A DNA stretch of 41,614 bases, taken from Alphaproteobacteria bacterium (GTDB lineage Bacteria; Pseudomonadota; Alphaproteobacteria; Micavibrionales; Micavibrionaceae). The notes beneath the pieces are model-generated. The model was given only the letters and a program-made list of their open reading frames with translations. It was not told where the DNA came from and made no database searches. The position numbers and the translations under genes are program-made. The DNA lies in the NCBI GenBank assembly GCA_016764775.1, contig JAESRE010000019.1, forward strand, positions 1-41,614. Reading direction: 5' to 3'. Of this stretch, positions 33,995-41,614 are shown piece by piece. How positions within the stretch are numbered: the stretch's first letter is position 1; every line of letters starts with the position of its first letter.

Positions 33995-35383
33995 ATGGCA
34001 TTACAACAATTAAAAGACCGCTATCTTTATGCGCTGCAAATCTGGTGTGGCGATAACAGGGATGCCTTTTTCGTGCCTTACCGATATGGCCGCGGGGCAG
34101 ATGCCCGTCATGCGAATATTCGAACCGCGCTTACCGATAAAATGAATGCAGTCGAGCAAAAGGTTGCTGAGGGGCAGGCCGTCATTTTGTTGAGCCATGA
34201 GGACAATATTACCAACCGTGATCTGAAACTCGATTATAAGGGCAAGCAGATTCTTGTCGGCCATGCGGAAGCCACCTTCATTCCGCCGCAGCTTTTATAC
34301 AAGGCGGCGATGGATGCCGACCCTTACCGACGGTTACCTGTAAAGCATATCGAATATGACCGCTTCATGGACGAGCCCGAATTGTGGGAAGGCTTCATGC
34401 GCCGATGGAGTGCTCCGGGTGAGGAGGAAATGCCCAACAGCCATTTCATACTGGAGCGCGACGGTCAGGCAGTTATGGCGTGCGTGTCGAATTCGTTCTG
34501 GTTTGTGCCCGGTCTTAAAATTGACGATGAGGCCCGCCCACAAATGGGTGAACGTTTTGAACGCACACGGCGCGCTCTGGAAAGTCTGCAATATAGCCCC
34601 GAGATATTGGAAGGCATTCACCAATCGGGTCGACAACATCCGGCGCTTGGAGAGCAGGATCATGCCGTACTCGATGACGTGTTGAAACAAATCAGGGATA
34701 AAGCGGGGGTTCACGCCACAGCGGAAGATATAGCCAAGGTTATAGGTGATATTCATATCGACCATACCGTGGCGCCGACGGAGCGTCCGGTATTTCACCG
34801 CCTGTTGTTGCCAGCGCCAAAGGATGCCGAGCAAAAGTTGTTGTTGGAACAACTGCCGGATTTGCCGTTGGGAGAGGTCGAGAATGTAGAGCCCCCGACT
34901 TTAAGTGGTGAGTTTGACGTCGCCGTGAATGCAAAGGGCACGTTCAAATTGCCTCAAGAATGGCTTGAGCTGATCGATCAGGATTATATTACGCTGTTTA
35001 ATCAGGGCACGGGGGAGCTGGTCTGTTTTAACGAGGACGTGTTCAGTGATGAAGTGTTCGAAAAGATCAAAGCCTTCGGGGTCGGGTCGCATCTTTTTGC
35101 CTTTATGCAGACAGCACGGCGAAACGAAAAGGGCGGTAGCCGTATTCACAAGGATGTGTTGCAAACATTTCGTGATGCCGTGGGTGTGGAGAGAGGCTCA
35201 ACGTCAGTGAAGCTCTCCGGTCACGGGAATTATTTTAAAATTACACTGGCACGGCCCGAAGACATCGATACCGATAAAAGCCGCATTGGGAAGTGGCGGA
35301 AGCTTGATGTGTCTATACAGAATTTCGTCAATATTCTGGAAGAGGCTAAAGCCCCCCCATCAGGCCCCGAACAAAGTCACTAA
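33995..35383 (+). CDS. Protein with MraZ-like C-terminal domain fused to an unknown N-terminal region
   Basis: The 462-residue protein has an unrecognised N-terminal part (residues 1-300) without signal peptide or membrane segments. Residues about 304-430 follow the double SpoVT-AbrB layout of the cell-division repressor MraZ. The first half reads SGEFDVAVNAKGTFKLPQEW (compare F-x-G-x-x-x-V-x-L-D-x-K-G-R-x-x-x-P in MraZ). The second half reads GGSRIHKDVLQTFRDAVGVE and KLSGHGNYFKI (compare GRxLxPxxLRxxxGL and VGxxxxFE in MraZ). This is by-eye similarity only. MraZ normally is about 150 residues and opens the dcw cluster; no dcw genes are here. The start has GAAGG close by. Its end overlaps the convergent gmk by 38 bases. 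Confidence 0.75.
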   Translation: MALQQLKDRYLYALQIWCGDNRDAFFVPYRYGRGADARHANIRTALTDKMNAVEQKVAEGQAVILLSHEDNITNRDLKLDYKGKQILVGHAEATFIPPQLLYKAAMDADPYRRLPVKHIEYDRFMDEPELWEGFMRRWSAPGEEEMPNSHFILERDGQAVMACVSNSFWFVPGLKIDDEARPQMGERFERTRRALESLQYSPEILEGIHQSGRQHPALGEQDHAVLDDVLKQIRDKAGVHATAEDIAKVIGDIHIDHTVAPTERPVFHRLLLPAPKDAEQKLLLEQLPDLPLGEVENVEPPTLSGEFDVAVNAKGTFKLPQEWLELIDQDYITLFNQGTGELVCFNEDVFSDEVFEKIKAFGVGSHLFAFMQTARRNEKGGSRIHKDVLQTFRDAVGVERGSTSVKLSGHGNYFKITLARPEDIDTDKSRIGKWRKLDVSIQNFVNILEEAKAPPSGPEQSH

Positions 35384-35987
35384 GCCCTGCGATTCGTCGG
35401 CGTTTTAGACGCTCGCATTCGAGAATTTGCTGCGCATGACCGATGGCCTTTTCGATATCATCATTGATAATCACATAATCATATTCAGTGTAATGTGACA
35501 TTTCGTCGGCGGCCTTCGACATACGGCTGCGAATTTGTTCTTCGCTTTCGCGGGTATCACGCGAACGTTCACGTAAGCGTTTTTCCAGTGCCTGCTTTGA
35601 CGGAGGTAGCAAGAAGACGCGGACAAGATCCTCGGCGGCGAGTTCGAACAGTTGCTGTGTTCCTTGCCAGTCGATATCGAAAATTACGTCTTTCCCGTTT
35701 TGCAAAGCATCTTCGACAGGGGCGCGTGGAGTACCATAGTAATTCTCGAATACCTTCGCATGTTCGAGCATGTCGTTGTTATCCACCATTTCACGAAATT
35801 CTTCCTTGCTGACAAAGAAGTAATCCTGACCGTGCACTTCTCCCGCTCGTCGCGGTCTGGTTGTGGCCGAAATTGATGGGACAAGATTCTCGTTTTGCTT
35901 CAGTAGAGCACGTGTGATCGTGGTCTTGCCTGCACCGGAAGGTGAAGACAGAATATACATAAGTCCGCGGCGTTTAAGAGTATCCAA
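35346..35987 (-). CDS. gmk: Guanylate kinase
   Basis: Gmk phosphorylates GMP to GDP with ATP. The P-loop SSPSGAGKTT, the GMP-binding STTRPRRAGEVHGQDYFFV-type segment, FENYYGTPRAPVEDAL and DIDWQGTQQL are all present. The start is uncertain: ATG at 35960 would begin directly at MYILSSPSG, while TTG at 35987 gives a 213-residue protein with the usual short RRG leader, and TTG at 36041 adds 18 more residues. I choose 35987. The last 38 bases overlap the convergent MraZ-like gene. Confidence 0.93.
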   Translation of the reverse strand: MDTLKRRGLMYILSSPSGAGKTTITRALLKQNENLVPSISATTRPRRAGEVHGQDYFFVSKEEFREMVDNNDMLEHAKVFENYYGTPRAPVEDALQNGKDVIFDIDWQGTQQLFELAAEDLVRVFLLPPSKQALEKRLRERSRDTRESEEQIRSRMSKAADEMSHYTEYDYVIINDDIEKAIGHAQQILECERLKRRRIAGLSDFVRGLMGGL

Positions 35988-36246
35988 TGTTCGTCTGATC
36001 CTGTGTTTTTTATAGTTTAACCAAAAAGATGGCGGCGGCAAGAGCGTGAAATTGTAGTCATAAAATAATTAATAGTGTTCTGATTGAATTTTGTACAATA
36101 CATGTGGTAATTTAAGGTTGCGTACATCAATGATACGGCGTATATGCATACGTCTAAATGTTTTTTGTGTTTTTAAAAAATTATTTTATAAATTTGCCTG
36201 CGTTTATTGCTTAGAAAACGTTTAAGAAATTTTAAGTGCGCATTTG

Positions 36247-36570
36247 ATGATGGAAGAAAAACCCATAGATGAGAAAGTCAAAAAGGCCGTTAAGACATTA
36301 AAGGCACTCTCAAACGAACGTCGTTTGATGATTATTTGTGCTTTATATAATGACAAAGAAGGCGAGTTGAGCGTTGGGGCGCTCGAGGAAATGATCGGAT
36401 TGAGCCAATCGGCTCTTTCGCAGCATTTGGCACGTCTTCGTCGAGACGGTTTTGTGAAAACGAGGCGGGATGCACAGACGATATACTATTCTCTGAGCTC
36501 CAGTGATGTTAAAGAGATCCTAACGACTCTGCACAACATGTACTGCCCTGACACAAAACATTTCTCCTAA
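36247..36570 (+). CDS. ArsR-family transcriptional regulator, BigR/SqrR-like
   Basis: The 107-residue winged-helix repressor has LKALSNERRLMIICALYNDKEGELSVGALEEMIGLSQSALSQHLARLRRDGFVKTRRDAQTIYYSL, the helix-turn-helix of the ArsR family. It lacks the classic metal-binding CxC. Two cysteines, one in IICAL (residue 31) and one in NMYCPD (residue 100), are placed like the pair that senses sulfide-derived persulfides in BigR and SqrR. This is an inference from spacing. An upstream in-frame TTG at 36244 and a second ATG at 36250 are alternatives. The gene stands alone between AT-rich gaps, with no sulfide-oxidation gene next to it. Confidence 0.88.
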   Translation: MMEEKPIDEKVKKAVKTLKALSNERRLMIICALYNDKEGELSVGALEEMIGLSQSALSQHLARLRRDGFVKTRRDAQTIYYSLSSSDVKEILTTLHNMYCPDTKHFS

Positions 36571-36960
36571 AAACGCTAATGCATTATTGAAAATTGTTTG
36601 CTCTGCTCCTTGCGGAGCACAAAGTGCTGCAGCATTTCCTCTCTTTTTAAAACCTTCAAATCGTATTTTTGAATGATATTGGATCTTTCCGCGTTCGGTG
36701 CGGGTGAATTTTCGATGTTGAGTGTTTTGTGCAAATTCAGCCAACCGACATGTTGAATGATCGGGGAGGATTATCAATGATGGTGTCGTTGAGATTGCCG
36801 CATTCTTAGGTAAAATATTTAAAACCTTCAGTAGTAATGGATTTTATATGCGCGTCTCTATGGTGGTCCAGAAAAGCGGCGATTGGTCCGAATACTTAAA
36901 TAAAATCACCGAAAGCATCCGGTTTGATCACCAGAATGCTTTTTGGGCCATTCATGACTA
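36571..36960. other. AT-rich gap with a short frame remnant
   Basis: This gap of 390 bases holds two small inverted repeats (TGCTCC...GGAGCA, 36604-36619; TGCTGCAGCA, 36625-36634) that may form a weak terminator of the ArsR gene. At 36763-36770 there is a strong ribosome-binding site, GGGGAGGA, followed by ATGs at 36777 and 36780 that open only a ten-codon frame. A different frame is open from 36761 to 36964 and ends with a protein-like sequence. See the separate entry for that frame. Confidence 0.45.
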
Positions 36961-36964
36961 CTAA
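36848..36964 (+). pseudogene. Possible small protein or frameshifted gene remnant
   Basis: An ATG at 36848 opens a 38-codon frame with a normal-looking product (VVQKSGDWSEYLNKITESIR, then HQNAFWAIHDY). The same frame stays open back to 36761, just after a TGA at 36758, but has no canonical start codon before 36848. The strong ribosome-binding site at 36763-36770 points to ATGs in another frame, so a one-base indel near 36780 would restore a gene of about 62 codons. I cannot tell a small gene from a remnant. Its last four bases overlap the end of the glycosyltransferase gene on the other strand. Confidence 0.35.
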
Positions 36965-38172
36965 GACATGCGTATGGGCTGTTCTTGGTTTCCGTGGAAA
37001 GGTCTGTTGCCGTTTGATGGTGCGAACTCTTCACGAAGCAGTTCGGCATATACATCCAGTGTTCTGTCGGCCATGTGTGCTTTGGTGAAGTTTTCCGCGA
37101 CGTGGGCCATGGCTCGTGTGGCAAGCATAGAACGTTGCGTCGGGGTTAGGCTCAGTGCTTCTTCTATGGCCATGGCCATGGAGTTTGAATCACTCGGCGG
37201 GACGAGCCAGCCGGTTTGTCCGCGTAAAATGGTTTCCTGCGCTCCGCCATGATCGGATGCGATAATGGGGCGACCCATCGCTTGTGCTTCTACGGGGACG
37301 CGGCCGAAACCTTCGGGGTCTGTAGACGGGCACACCACGATTGTGGAGAGCATATAGGCTGCGGGCATGTCGTTGCAGTGATCGACCATGCGGACCCGTC
37401 CTTCAAGGCCGCGTTGTTTGATTTCTTCTTCCAGCTCTTTGCGGTATTCGGTACGGCCCTGATCCGAGCCGATAATGACGGCGAAGAGGTCTTTTTTCTG
37501 TAGCCGTTCCATGGCTTCGATTAAAACCATGTGTCCTTTCCAGCGGGTCAATCGGCCCGGCAACATGACGATGTTGGCGCTGTCGGGGATGCGCCATTCC
37601 TGCGCCAGTGTGATCAGGCGCTCAGGCGTTACGGCGGTCGGGTGGAACTTTTCGATTGGAATGCCGCGCGGGATAAGGCGGATTGTACGGTTATCCAGCT
37701 TGTAGTGCTGGCGCAGATATTCGGCGACGTAATTTGAAATGGCAATGACGCGCTCACCATGGGCGATCGAGCTGTTATAAAACTTTTTGGCTTCGCCGCT
37801 GATGTTATAGGGAGCGTGACAGGTTGTAACAAAATGGGCGCTGGTTTTTTTACAGGCGTAATGTGCGCTCCATGCGGGTGCGCGGCTGCGAGCATGGACG
37901 ATGTTAACGCCATAGCGGTTGATCAGTTTGCGCAGGGCGCCGACATTGCGCCACATGACGACCGGATTTTTTGAATGCACGGGCATGTTGATATGCACGG
38001 CGCCAATACGCTCCAGTTCGTGGATGCGGTGGCCGCCGTTCGAGACCACAATGGCCTGCGCGCCGCCTCTGACAAGTTCGGCCGCTATATCAATACAGCC
38101 TTGCTCCGCACCGCCGGGACCAAGTTCCGGGATGATCTGCATGATGACGGGTTGTGTCTGAAATCCGCTCAT
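36961..38172 (-). CDS. GT4-family glycosyltransferase
   Basis: The 403-residue protein has the two-domain GT-B fold. N-terminal features are IIPELGPGGAEQGCIDIA and VHARSRAPAWSAHYA. The donor-binding C-terminal domain has MLPGRLTRWKGHMVLIEAM and the E-x7-E motif in DPEGFGRVPVEAQAMGRPIIASDHGG. Such enzymes build lipopolysaccharide or exopolysaccharide in the cytoplasm from nucleotide sugars; the substrate is unknown. The start has AAAGG five bases upstream. The C-terminal 20 residues are low-complexity. No other sugar genes surround it. Confidence 0.93.
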   Translation of the reverse strand: MSGFQTQPVIMQIIPELGPGGAEQGCIDIAAELVRGGAQAIVVSNGGHRIHELERIGAVHINMPVHSKNPVVMWRNVGALRKLINRYGVNIVHARSRAPAWSAHYACKKTSAHFVTTCHAPYNISGEAKKFYNSSIAHGERVIAISNYVAEYLRQHYKLDNRTIRLIPRGIPIEKFHPTAVTPERLITLAQEWRIPDSANIVMLPGRLTRWKGHMVLIEAMERLQKKDLFAVIIGSDQGRTEYRKELEEEIKQRGLEGRVRMVDHCNDMPAAYMLSTIVVCPSTDPEGFGRVPVEAQAMGRPIIASDHGGAQETILRGQTGWLVPPSDSNSMAMAIEEALSLTPTQRSMLATRAMAHVAENFTKAHMADRTLDVYAELLREEFAPSNGNRPFHGNQEQPIRMS

Positions 38173-38310
38173 ATTGCCTTTCTGTATTTTTATGGGCTCA
38201 AGAGGACAGTATTAGACTGGCAAGCTTGCCCGAGATTGTCTATCTATAATAGGGTGATTACGCTTTAGCAAGAATATCTAAACAAACCACAACGCGCAAA
38301 AGGACTGATT

Positions 38311-39126
38311 ATGGGTACCGAAAATGCCGCCGAAACTTCCAAAGCTTCTACTCTCGAACGCGAAGACGCACCCAATCTCGCTTATATATTCACTCCGCCG
38401 GAGGAAAGAGGCCTGAGAAAGCCAATTATCATGTTTTGTGGCGGATACCGCTCTGACATGGACGGCACAAAAGCCACTTATCTTGAAAACAGATGTATAC
38501 AGCGCGGCCAGGGGTATATTCGCTTTGATTACCGTGGACACGGCCGTTCGGACGGTGTGTTCGAAAAATCGGGTATCGGCGACTGGGCCAAGGATGCGCA
38601 GGATGTGTTCGACCATGTGACCAGTTATTATGCGGGTCAGCCGGTTGTGCTTGTCGGGTCCTCCATGGGCGGCTGGATTGCGCTTTTGCTGGCGAAGGCC
38701 CGCAGCGGCATTGTTAAGGGTGTCGTTGGTGTAGCCGCAGCGCCCGACTTTACCGAAGAGATGTTTGATGCCCGTCTGACGGACGAACAGCGTGCGGATT
38801 TAATGACCAAAGGCGTCACGAAAGTCGCCAATGACTATAGCGACGAGCCGTATATTTTTACCAAGGAATTTTACGAAGAGGCGAAAAAGCACCTGCTGCT
38901 GAGCTTGCCGCAAAACATTACTTTCCCGATCCGTCTGGTTCAGGGCATGCTGGATAAAGATGTGCCATGGGAATCAGCCGTGAAAATCCAGAAAAGCTTT
39001 ACAGGTTCCGAAGTGGACATTGTGTTTGTCGATGATGGAGATCACCGTCTTTCACGTCCGGAAGATATGGCTTTGATTGACCGCGAGATCGTTAGCTTAA
39101 GCGAAGATATTTACCGCAACAAATAA
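38311..39126 (+). CDS. Alpha/beta hydrolase
   Basis: The 271-residue protein has the serine hydrolase core: FDYRGHGRSDG, the nucleophile elbow GSSMGGW (Ser), an acidic residue in QGMLDKDVPWESA and the catalytic His in DDGDHRLSRPED. The layout resembles the ABHD10-like thioesterase or esterase group, which is common in alphaproteobacteria. The substrate is unknown. The ATG has AAGGA six bases upstream. Its stop is five bases from that of the convergent membrane-protein gene. Confidence 0.9.
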   Translation: MGTENAAETSKASTLEREDAPNLAYIFTPPEERGLRKPIIMFCGGYRSDMDGTKATYLENRCIQRGQGYIRFDYRGHGRSDGVFEKSGIGDWAKDAQDVFDHVTSYYAGQPVVLVGSSMGGWIALLLAKARSGIVKGVVGVAAAPDFTEEMFDARLTDEQRADLMTKGVTKVANDYSDEPYIFTKEFYEEAKKHLLLSLPQNITFPIRLVQGMLDKDVPWESAVKIQKSFTGSEVDIVFVDDGDHRLSRPEDMALIDREIVSLSEDIYRNK

Positions 39127-39131
39127 GCGTA

Positions 39132-39575
39132 TTATTTGCGCTTGTACTTCACTTTCTTGGATTTAGAGCCTGCTCTGAAGCTGTCCTTGCTGCCGCTTTT
39201 TGACTGTCTGGAGAAGGATATGGATTTGTTTGCCTGCTCGTCACCGACAAACGGCCCTACACCGAACATTTTCAGTATGTAGAACAGCACGATCATCACG
39301 ACTGCAAAACCAATAGCCAGATGGAAGGCTTTAAAGGTCAGCAATTTGTCGACTTTGGCCCAATCTTCCGGCGGCATCGAGTTCACGGCGGCTTTGAAAG
39401 AATCAATGTCGTAATGTGTCCAGATGAAGCCCAGAGCGCTGAATCTAAATTTTTCCATGAGAAGGTCGATGGAGAATATCTGGTCTTCCAAACGGACTTC
39501 GGTAAAGAGGTATATATCGTTTCCCAGAGCGATTATCGCAGGAATAAGAACGAGAAAAACGGGTAAAGCGCGCAT
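39132..39575 (-). CDS. Small inner-membrane protein with basic tail
   Basis: I do not recognise this 147-residue protein. It has two membrane segments, near residues 4-20 (LPVFLVLIPAIIALGN) and 85-104 (FHLAIGFAVVMIVLFYILKM), and a Ser/Lys/Arg-rich C-terminal tail that is probably cytoplasmic. The ATG at 39575 has AAAGG nine bases upstream. It lies 68 bases after the HEIGH membrane protein on the same strand and may form a unit with it. Confidence 0.8.
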   Translation of the reverse strand: MRALPVFLVLIPAIIALGNDIYLFTEVRLEDQIFSIDLLMEKFRFSALGFIWTHYDIDSFKAAVNSMPPEDWAKVDKLLTFKAFHLAIGFAVVMIVLFYILKMFGVGPFVGDEQANKSISFSRQSKSGSKDSFRAGSKSKKVKYKRK

Positions 39576-39643
39576 GATGGTGCCTTTAGGAAAGTTAACT
39601 TACTTCTATAAGTTTATCAGGCAACTGTTCGCGGGAAAAGAGC

Positions 39644-40423
39644 CTAAAATTCTTCTATTTTGTTAGTGCTTATAAACATGGGCAGTAAAAACGGAATTAC
39701 GAGGCATAAAGCCGCCAGAACCACCCAGACCATAACGACTTCCTGAAAATCCCAAAACAGGGTTTGGGCGATTTTATCAAAATCACCAAAGCCGTGGGTA
39801 CCTTTTTGTTCATAGTAGACGAGGCGAAAAGCTTCGCTTTTTATAAGCCCGTAAGCATTTATGAAGACCTGAATGATGAGGCCGAAGCCGAAAAAGGCAT
39901 TCAGAAAGCGTTCGAAAATTCCACGGGGGGCGAGATCAAAAATAGCTCTGAATAATAAAAATCCTGCGACTAAAGGTTCAAAGGCGGGCCCGCCGAAATC
40001 CATCCCGACGGTGTGGAAACGGTTGAAGGCGGTCGCAAAGTTTAATAACAGCAACAGGCCGAGGACAATCTGCATGAAAAGATTTTCACGGAAATACCAG
40101 ATGCCGAATACGAACCCGGCCCAGACGAAGATGATAATACCGACCTGTTGCTCCGAAAGTGCGAGCGCCAGCCCGCCGCCATGCTGGAAATCAAACATCG
40201 GAATGGTCGGGTAGCCGTAATACCACATGAAGAATGTGTGGCCGATTTCGTGGAAAAAGGTAGCCATATACACCATGCCGGCGCCGAGCCAGCCAAGCGG
40301 AAAGCCCGTGGCCCAGTCCCATTTTTTGTTAAAAATCCACGCGTAGAAAGGCAGGTTGACGAGAACCGCCAGAACAAGCCCCGTCATTAAAACCTTTATG
40401 GTGGTGTAGGTGTCTGCCCGCAA
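39644..40423 (-). CDS. Multi-pass membrane protein with HEIGH metalloprotease-like motif
   Basis: The 259-residue protein has about six to seven membrane segments. HEIGH at residues 58-62 (TFFHEIGHTFF) fits the HExxH zinc motif of intramembrane M50 (site-2) proteases, placed at the end of an early membrane segment. The second M50 signature (NxxPxxPLDGG) is not seen, although GGP near residue 144 could be relevant, so catalysis is not certain. The start is a TTG at 40423 with GAGGGG eight bases upstream; an ATG at 40387 would drop 12 residues. The two-TM gene follows on the same strand. Confidence 0.78.
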   Translation of the reverse strand: MRADTYTTIKVLMTGLVLAVLVNLPFYAWIFNKKWDWATGFPLGWLGAGMVYMATFFHEIGHTFFMWYYGYPTIPMFDFQHGGGLALALSEQQVGIIIFVWAGFVFGIWYFRENLFMQIVLGLLLLLNFATAFNRFHTVGMDFGGPAFEPLVAGFLLFRAIFDLAPRGIFERFLNAFFGFGLIIQVFINAYGLIKSEAFRLVYYEQKGTHGFGDFDKIAQTLFWDFQEVVMVWVVLAALCLVIPFLLPMFISTNKIEEF

Positions 40424-40530
40424 ATGAAGCCCCTCTTAATGATGTCCCCCACGGATCATTGCCTCTCTTCATATCTTACACTTGCGCTTTCGAGATGATA
40501 AGGGTAATGTCGCGCGATCTTAAAGAGTGC

Positions 40531-40618
40531 GGTGACGTGGCCGAGTGGCTTAAGGCGCTCGCCTGGAAAGCGGGTTGGCGGCAACGCCTCGAGGGTTCGA
40601 ATCCCTCCGTCACCGCCA
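40531..40618 (+). tRNA. tRNA-Ser (anticodon GGA)
   Basis: The 88-base sequence folds as a class II tRNA: acceptor arms GGTGACG and CGTCACC, a long variable arm, T-loop GGTTCGAATCC, and anticodon GGA at 40565-40567. The 3' CCA is encoded at 40616-40618. A run of T (40620-40626) follows as terminator. Confidence 0.97.
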
Positions 40619-40666
40619 CTTTTTTTGATAAATGTCGAAATGATGACTTTAAGTTTAAAGAAACAC

Positions 40667-40696
40667 TTGATTTTAATATCTTAAAACCATTATAAA
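40667..40696 (+). promoter_or_regulatory. Sigma70 promoter of tRNA-Glu
   Basis: TTGATT (40667-40672) and TATAAA (40691-40696) are 18 bases apart. They are followed by a GC-rich stretch, as in stable-RNA promoters under stringent control. The predicted start is about 20 bases before the tRNA. Confidence 0.6.
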
Positions 40697-40724
40697 GGCG
40701 CTGCCTTACGACATTTTACGGTGC

Positions 40725-40800
40725 GTCCCGTTCGTCTAGAGGCCTAGGACACCGCCCTTTCACGGCGGCAACACGGGTTCGAATCCCGTACGGGACGCCA
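40725..40800 (+). tRNA. tRNA-Glu (anticodon TTC)
   Basis: The 76-base sequence has acceptor arms GTCCCGT and ACGGGAC, anticodon loop CTTTCAC with TTC at 40759-40761, T-loop GGTTCGAATCC and an encoded CCA at 40798-40800. It lies 106 bases after tRNA-Ser and has its own promoter. Confidence 0.97.
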
Positions 40801-40823
40801 TTTTCTCTTATATTTCAAAACTT

Positions 40824-41434
40824 TCAGGCTACACGACTGCGTGATGAATCCACGTATTTGTGCAGAATTGCCAGTACTTCGGCAAGGCGCACAGGCTTGC
40901 TGAGGTAATCATCCGCGCCTGCATTGAGGCATTTTTCACGATCGCCCTTGATGGCATTGGCGGTCATGGCGATGATCTCAAGGTCCTTGCCCCAATTCTG
41001 TTTGCGGATTTGCGTAATGGCCTCGTGTCCATCCATGATCGGCATTTGCCAGGCATCCAGACATCTTTGGGTAAGTAGCCATCCATTCCGGCGGCCAGAC
41101 ATTGTTCGCGGTCGCCTGTCTTGCGGCAGGCGGTAAATGCCAGAATGGGTATACGCTTACAGTTTTCAACCTGTTCGCGGGCACGTATGGCCCGTGTAGT
41201 ATCCAGACCATCGAGTTCGGGCATATCCCAGTCCATGATGATTAAATCGTATTTTTCGCCGCGTTGAAGATGTTCAAGCGCGTCGATGCCGTTCTGTACC
41301 AGAACGCTTAGAAAGCCTGCATTTTGAAGGATTTTGTCCAGAAGCACTCTATGAGACCGGTCATCTTCGACGACCAGAATTGTTTTGAGTTCTATGGTTT
41401 TAGAGGTATTGGCCCCACTGTTATTTTTTTTCAT
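40824..41434 (-). pseudogene. Tandem receiver-domain gene with a frameshift
   Basis: The ATG at 41434 has GGGAGAG upstream and opens a response-regulator receiver domain with VVEDDRSHRVLL (acidic pocket), MDWDMPELDGL (phosphoacceptor Asp), LAFTACR and the Lys in GYLPKDV. Right after that, near 41060-41075, the frame ends its homology. In the -1 frame a second receiver begins, but only from [13 protein letters not shown] onward, with [14 protein letters not shown] and [20 protein letters not shown] to a stop at 40824. About 50 residues of the second domain are missing. This points to a deletion with frameshift, or a sequencing or assembly error. No slippery heptamer for programmed frameshifting is visible. 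Confidence 0.7.
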
Positions 41435-41614
41435 AATAGTTACTCTCCCTTTATCAGACTGCAATGCGGCGATTTTTTTGTAAAGAAAATAGGACATTTT
41501 AAATGCGGATGTATGTGACCTGCCCCACATGATGGTACCAGTTCGAGAGTTAGTCACTGGTTTGGTTTCAATGCGTTAGCCACCATGTGTGGTGACTCAA
41601 GCGTAGCGTAAGGC
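41435..41614. other. Right-edge region, nothing recognised
   Basis: I see no supported gene in the last 180 bases. The upstream extension of the receiver frame to 41557 has no good start. A small inverted repeat (CACCA ... TGGTG, near 41581-41595) is too weak to name. Confidence 0.3.

Noticed and set aside
36604-36634. Two small inverted repeats after the ArsR gene as an intrinsic terminator
   Set aside because: The stems are only six and five base pairs and the T-rich stretch is interrupted, so I do not call a terminator.
40459-40695. Open frame of 78 codons spanning tRNA-Ser
   Set aside because: It runs straight through the tRNA gene, so it is not a protein gene.
40964-41102. Programmed frameshift between the two receiver frames
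   Set aside because: No slippery heptamer in the right register is visible, and about 50 residues of the second domain are missing, which a ribosomal shift cannot explain.

Overview
The window looks like a piece of an alphaproteobacterial chromosome of medium GC content. The evidence is the hslV/hslU genes beside hisB-hisH-hisA-hisF-hisE, a complex-I NDUFA9-type dehydratase-like gene, a SurA-like gene next to rsmA, and several intergenic TTAA-N7-TTAA sequences matching the binding site of the cell-cycle regulator CtrA. The exact genus cannot be fixed from the sequence. A Micavibrio-like or Rhodospirillales-like lineage is a guess only. I see no insertion sequences, CRISPR arrays, phage genes or rRNA.

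Layout. 1-4760: hslV and hslU on the minus strand, separated by a 1169-residue repeat-rich acidic protein of unknown function, with a heat-shock-type promoter ahead of hslV. 4760-7830: an AT-richer stretch with a coiled-coil protein, an exported protein and a small basic protein, none recognised. 7826-17400: a lipoprotein trypsin-like protease, then hisB, hisH, hisA, hisF and hisE on the plus strand and hisD on the minus strand. The his genes are interleaved with greB, a DUF1826-like gene, a GNAT acetyltransferase, a ChaC-like gene and a 115-residue orphan. 17400-24174: a DDAH-like hydrolase, a Tat-exported DD-carboxypeptidase, panD, a HIT protein, two orphan genes (one membrane) and comM. 24359-30340: orphan 348-residue protein, LprI-like exported protein, LOG-family nucleotidase, GGDEF diguanylate cyclase and a UvrD/PcrA helicase. 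30342-36041: DUF1223 protein, NDUFA9-like protein, SurA-like foldase, rsmA, a protein with a MraZ-like C-terminal domain, and gmk. 36247-41614: ArsR-family regulator with a BigR/SqrR-like cysteine pair, a GT4 glycosyltransferase, an alpha/beta hydrolase, two membrane proteins (one with HEIGH), tRNA-Ser(GGA), tRNA-Glu(TTC) and a frameshifted tandem receiver gene.

Most genes are housekeeping: protein quality control, histidine and pantothenate synthesis, DNA repair, ribosome maturation, GMP phosphorylation. The unusual material lies in the orphan genes set into this backbone. Three exact and one near CtrA-type box sit in front of such orphans: the large repeat protein inside hslVU, the ChaC-like gene inside the his block, the 456-residue membrane protein, and the 348-residue protein. 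This suggests a group of lineage-specific genes under cell-cycle control inserted in conserved housekeeping blocks. The other candidates for something new are the MraZ-like fusion with a perfect palindrome just upstream, and the tight hairpin directly in front of hslU.
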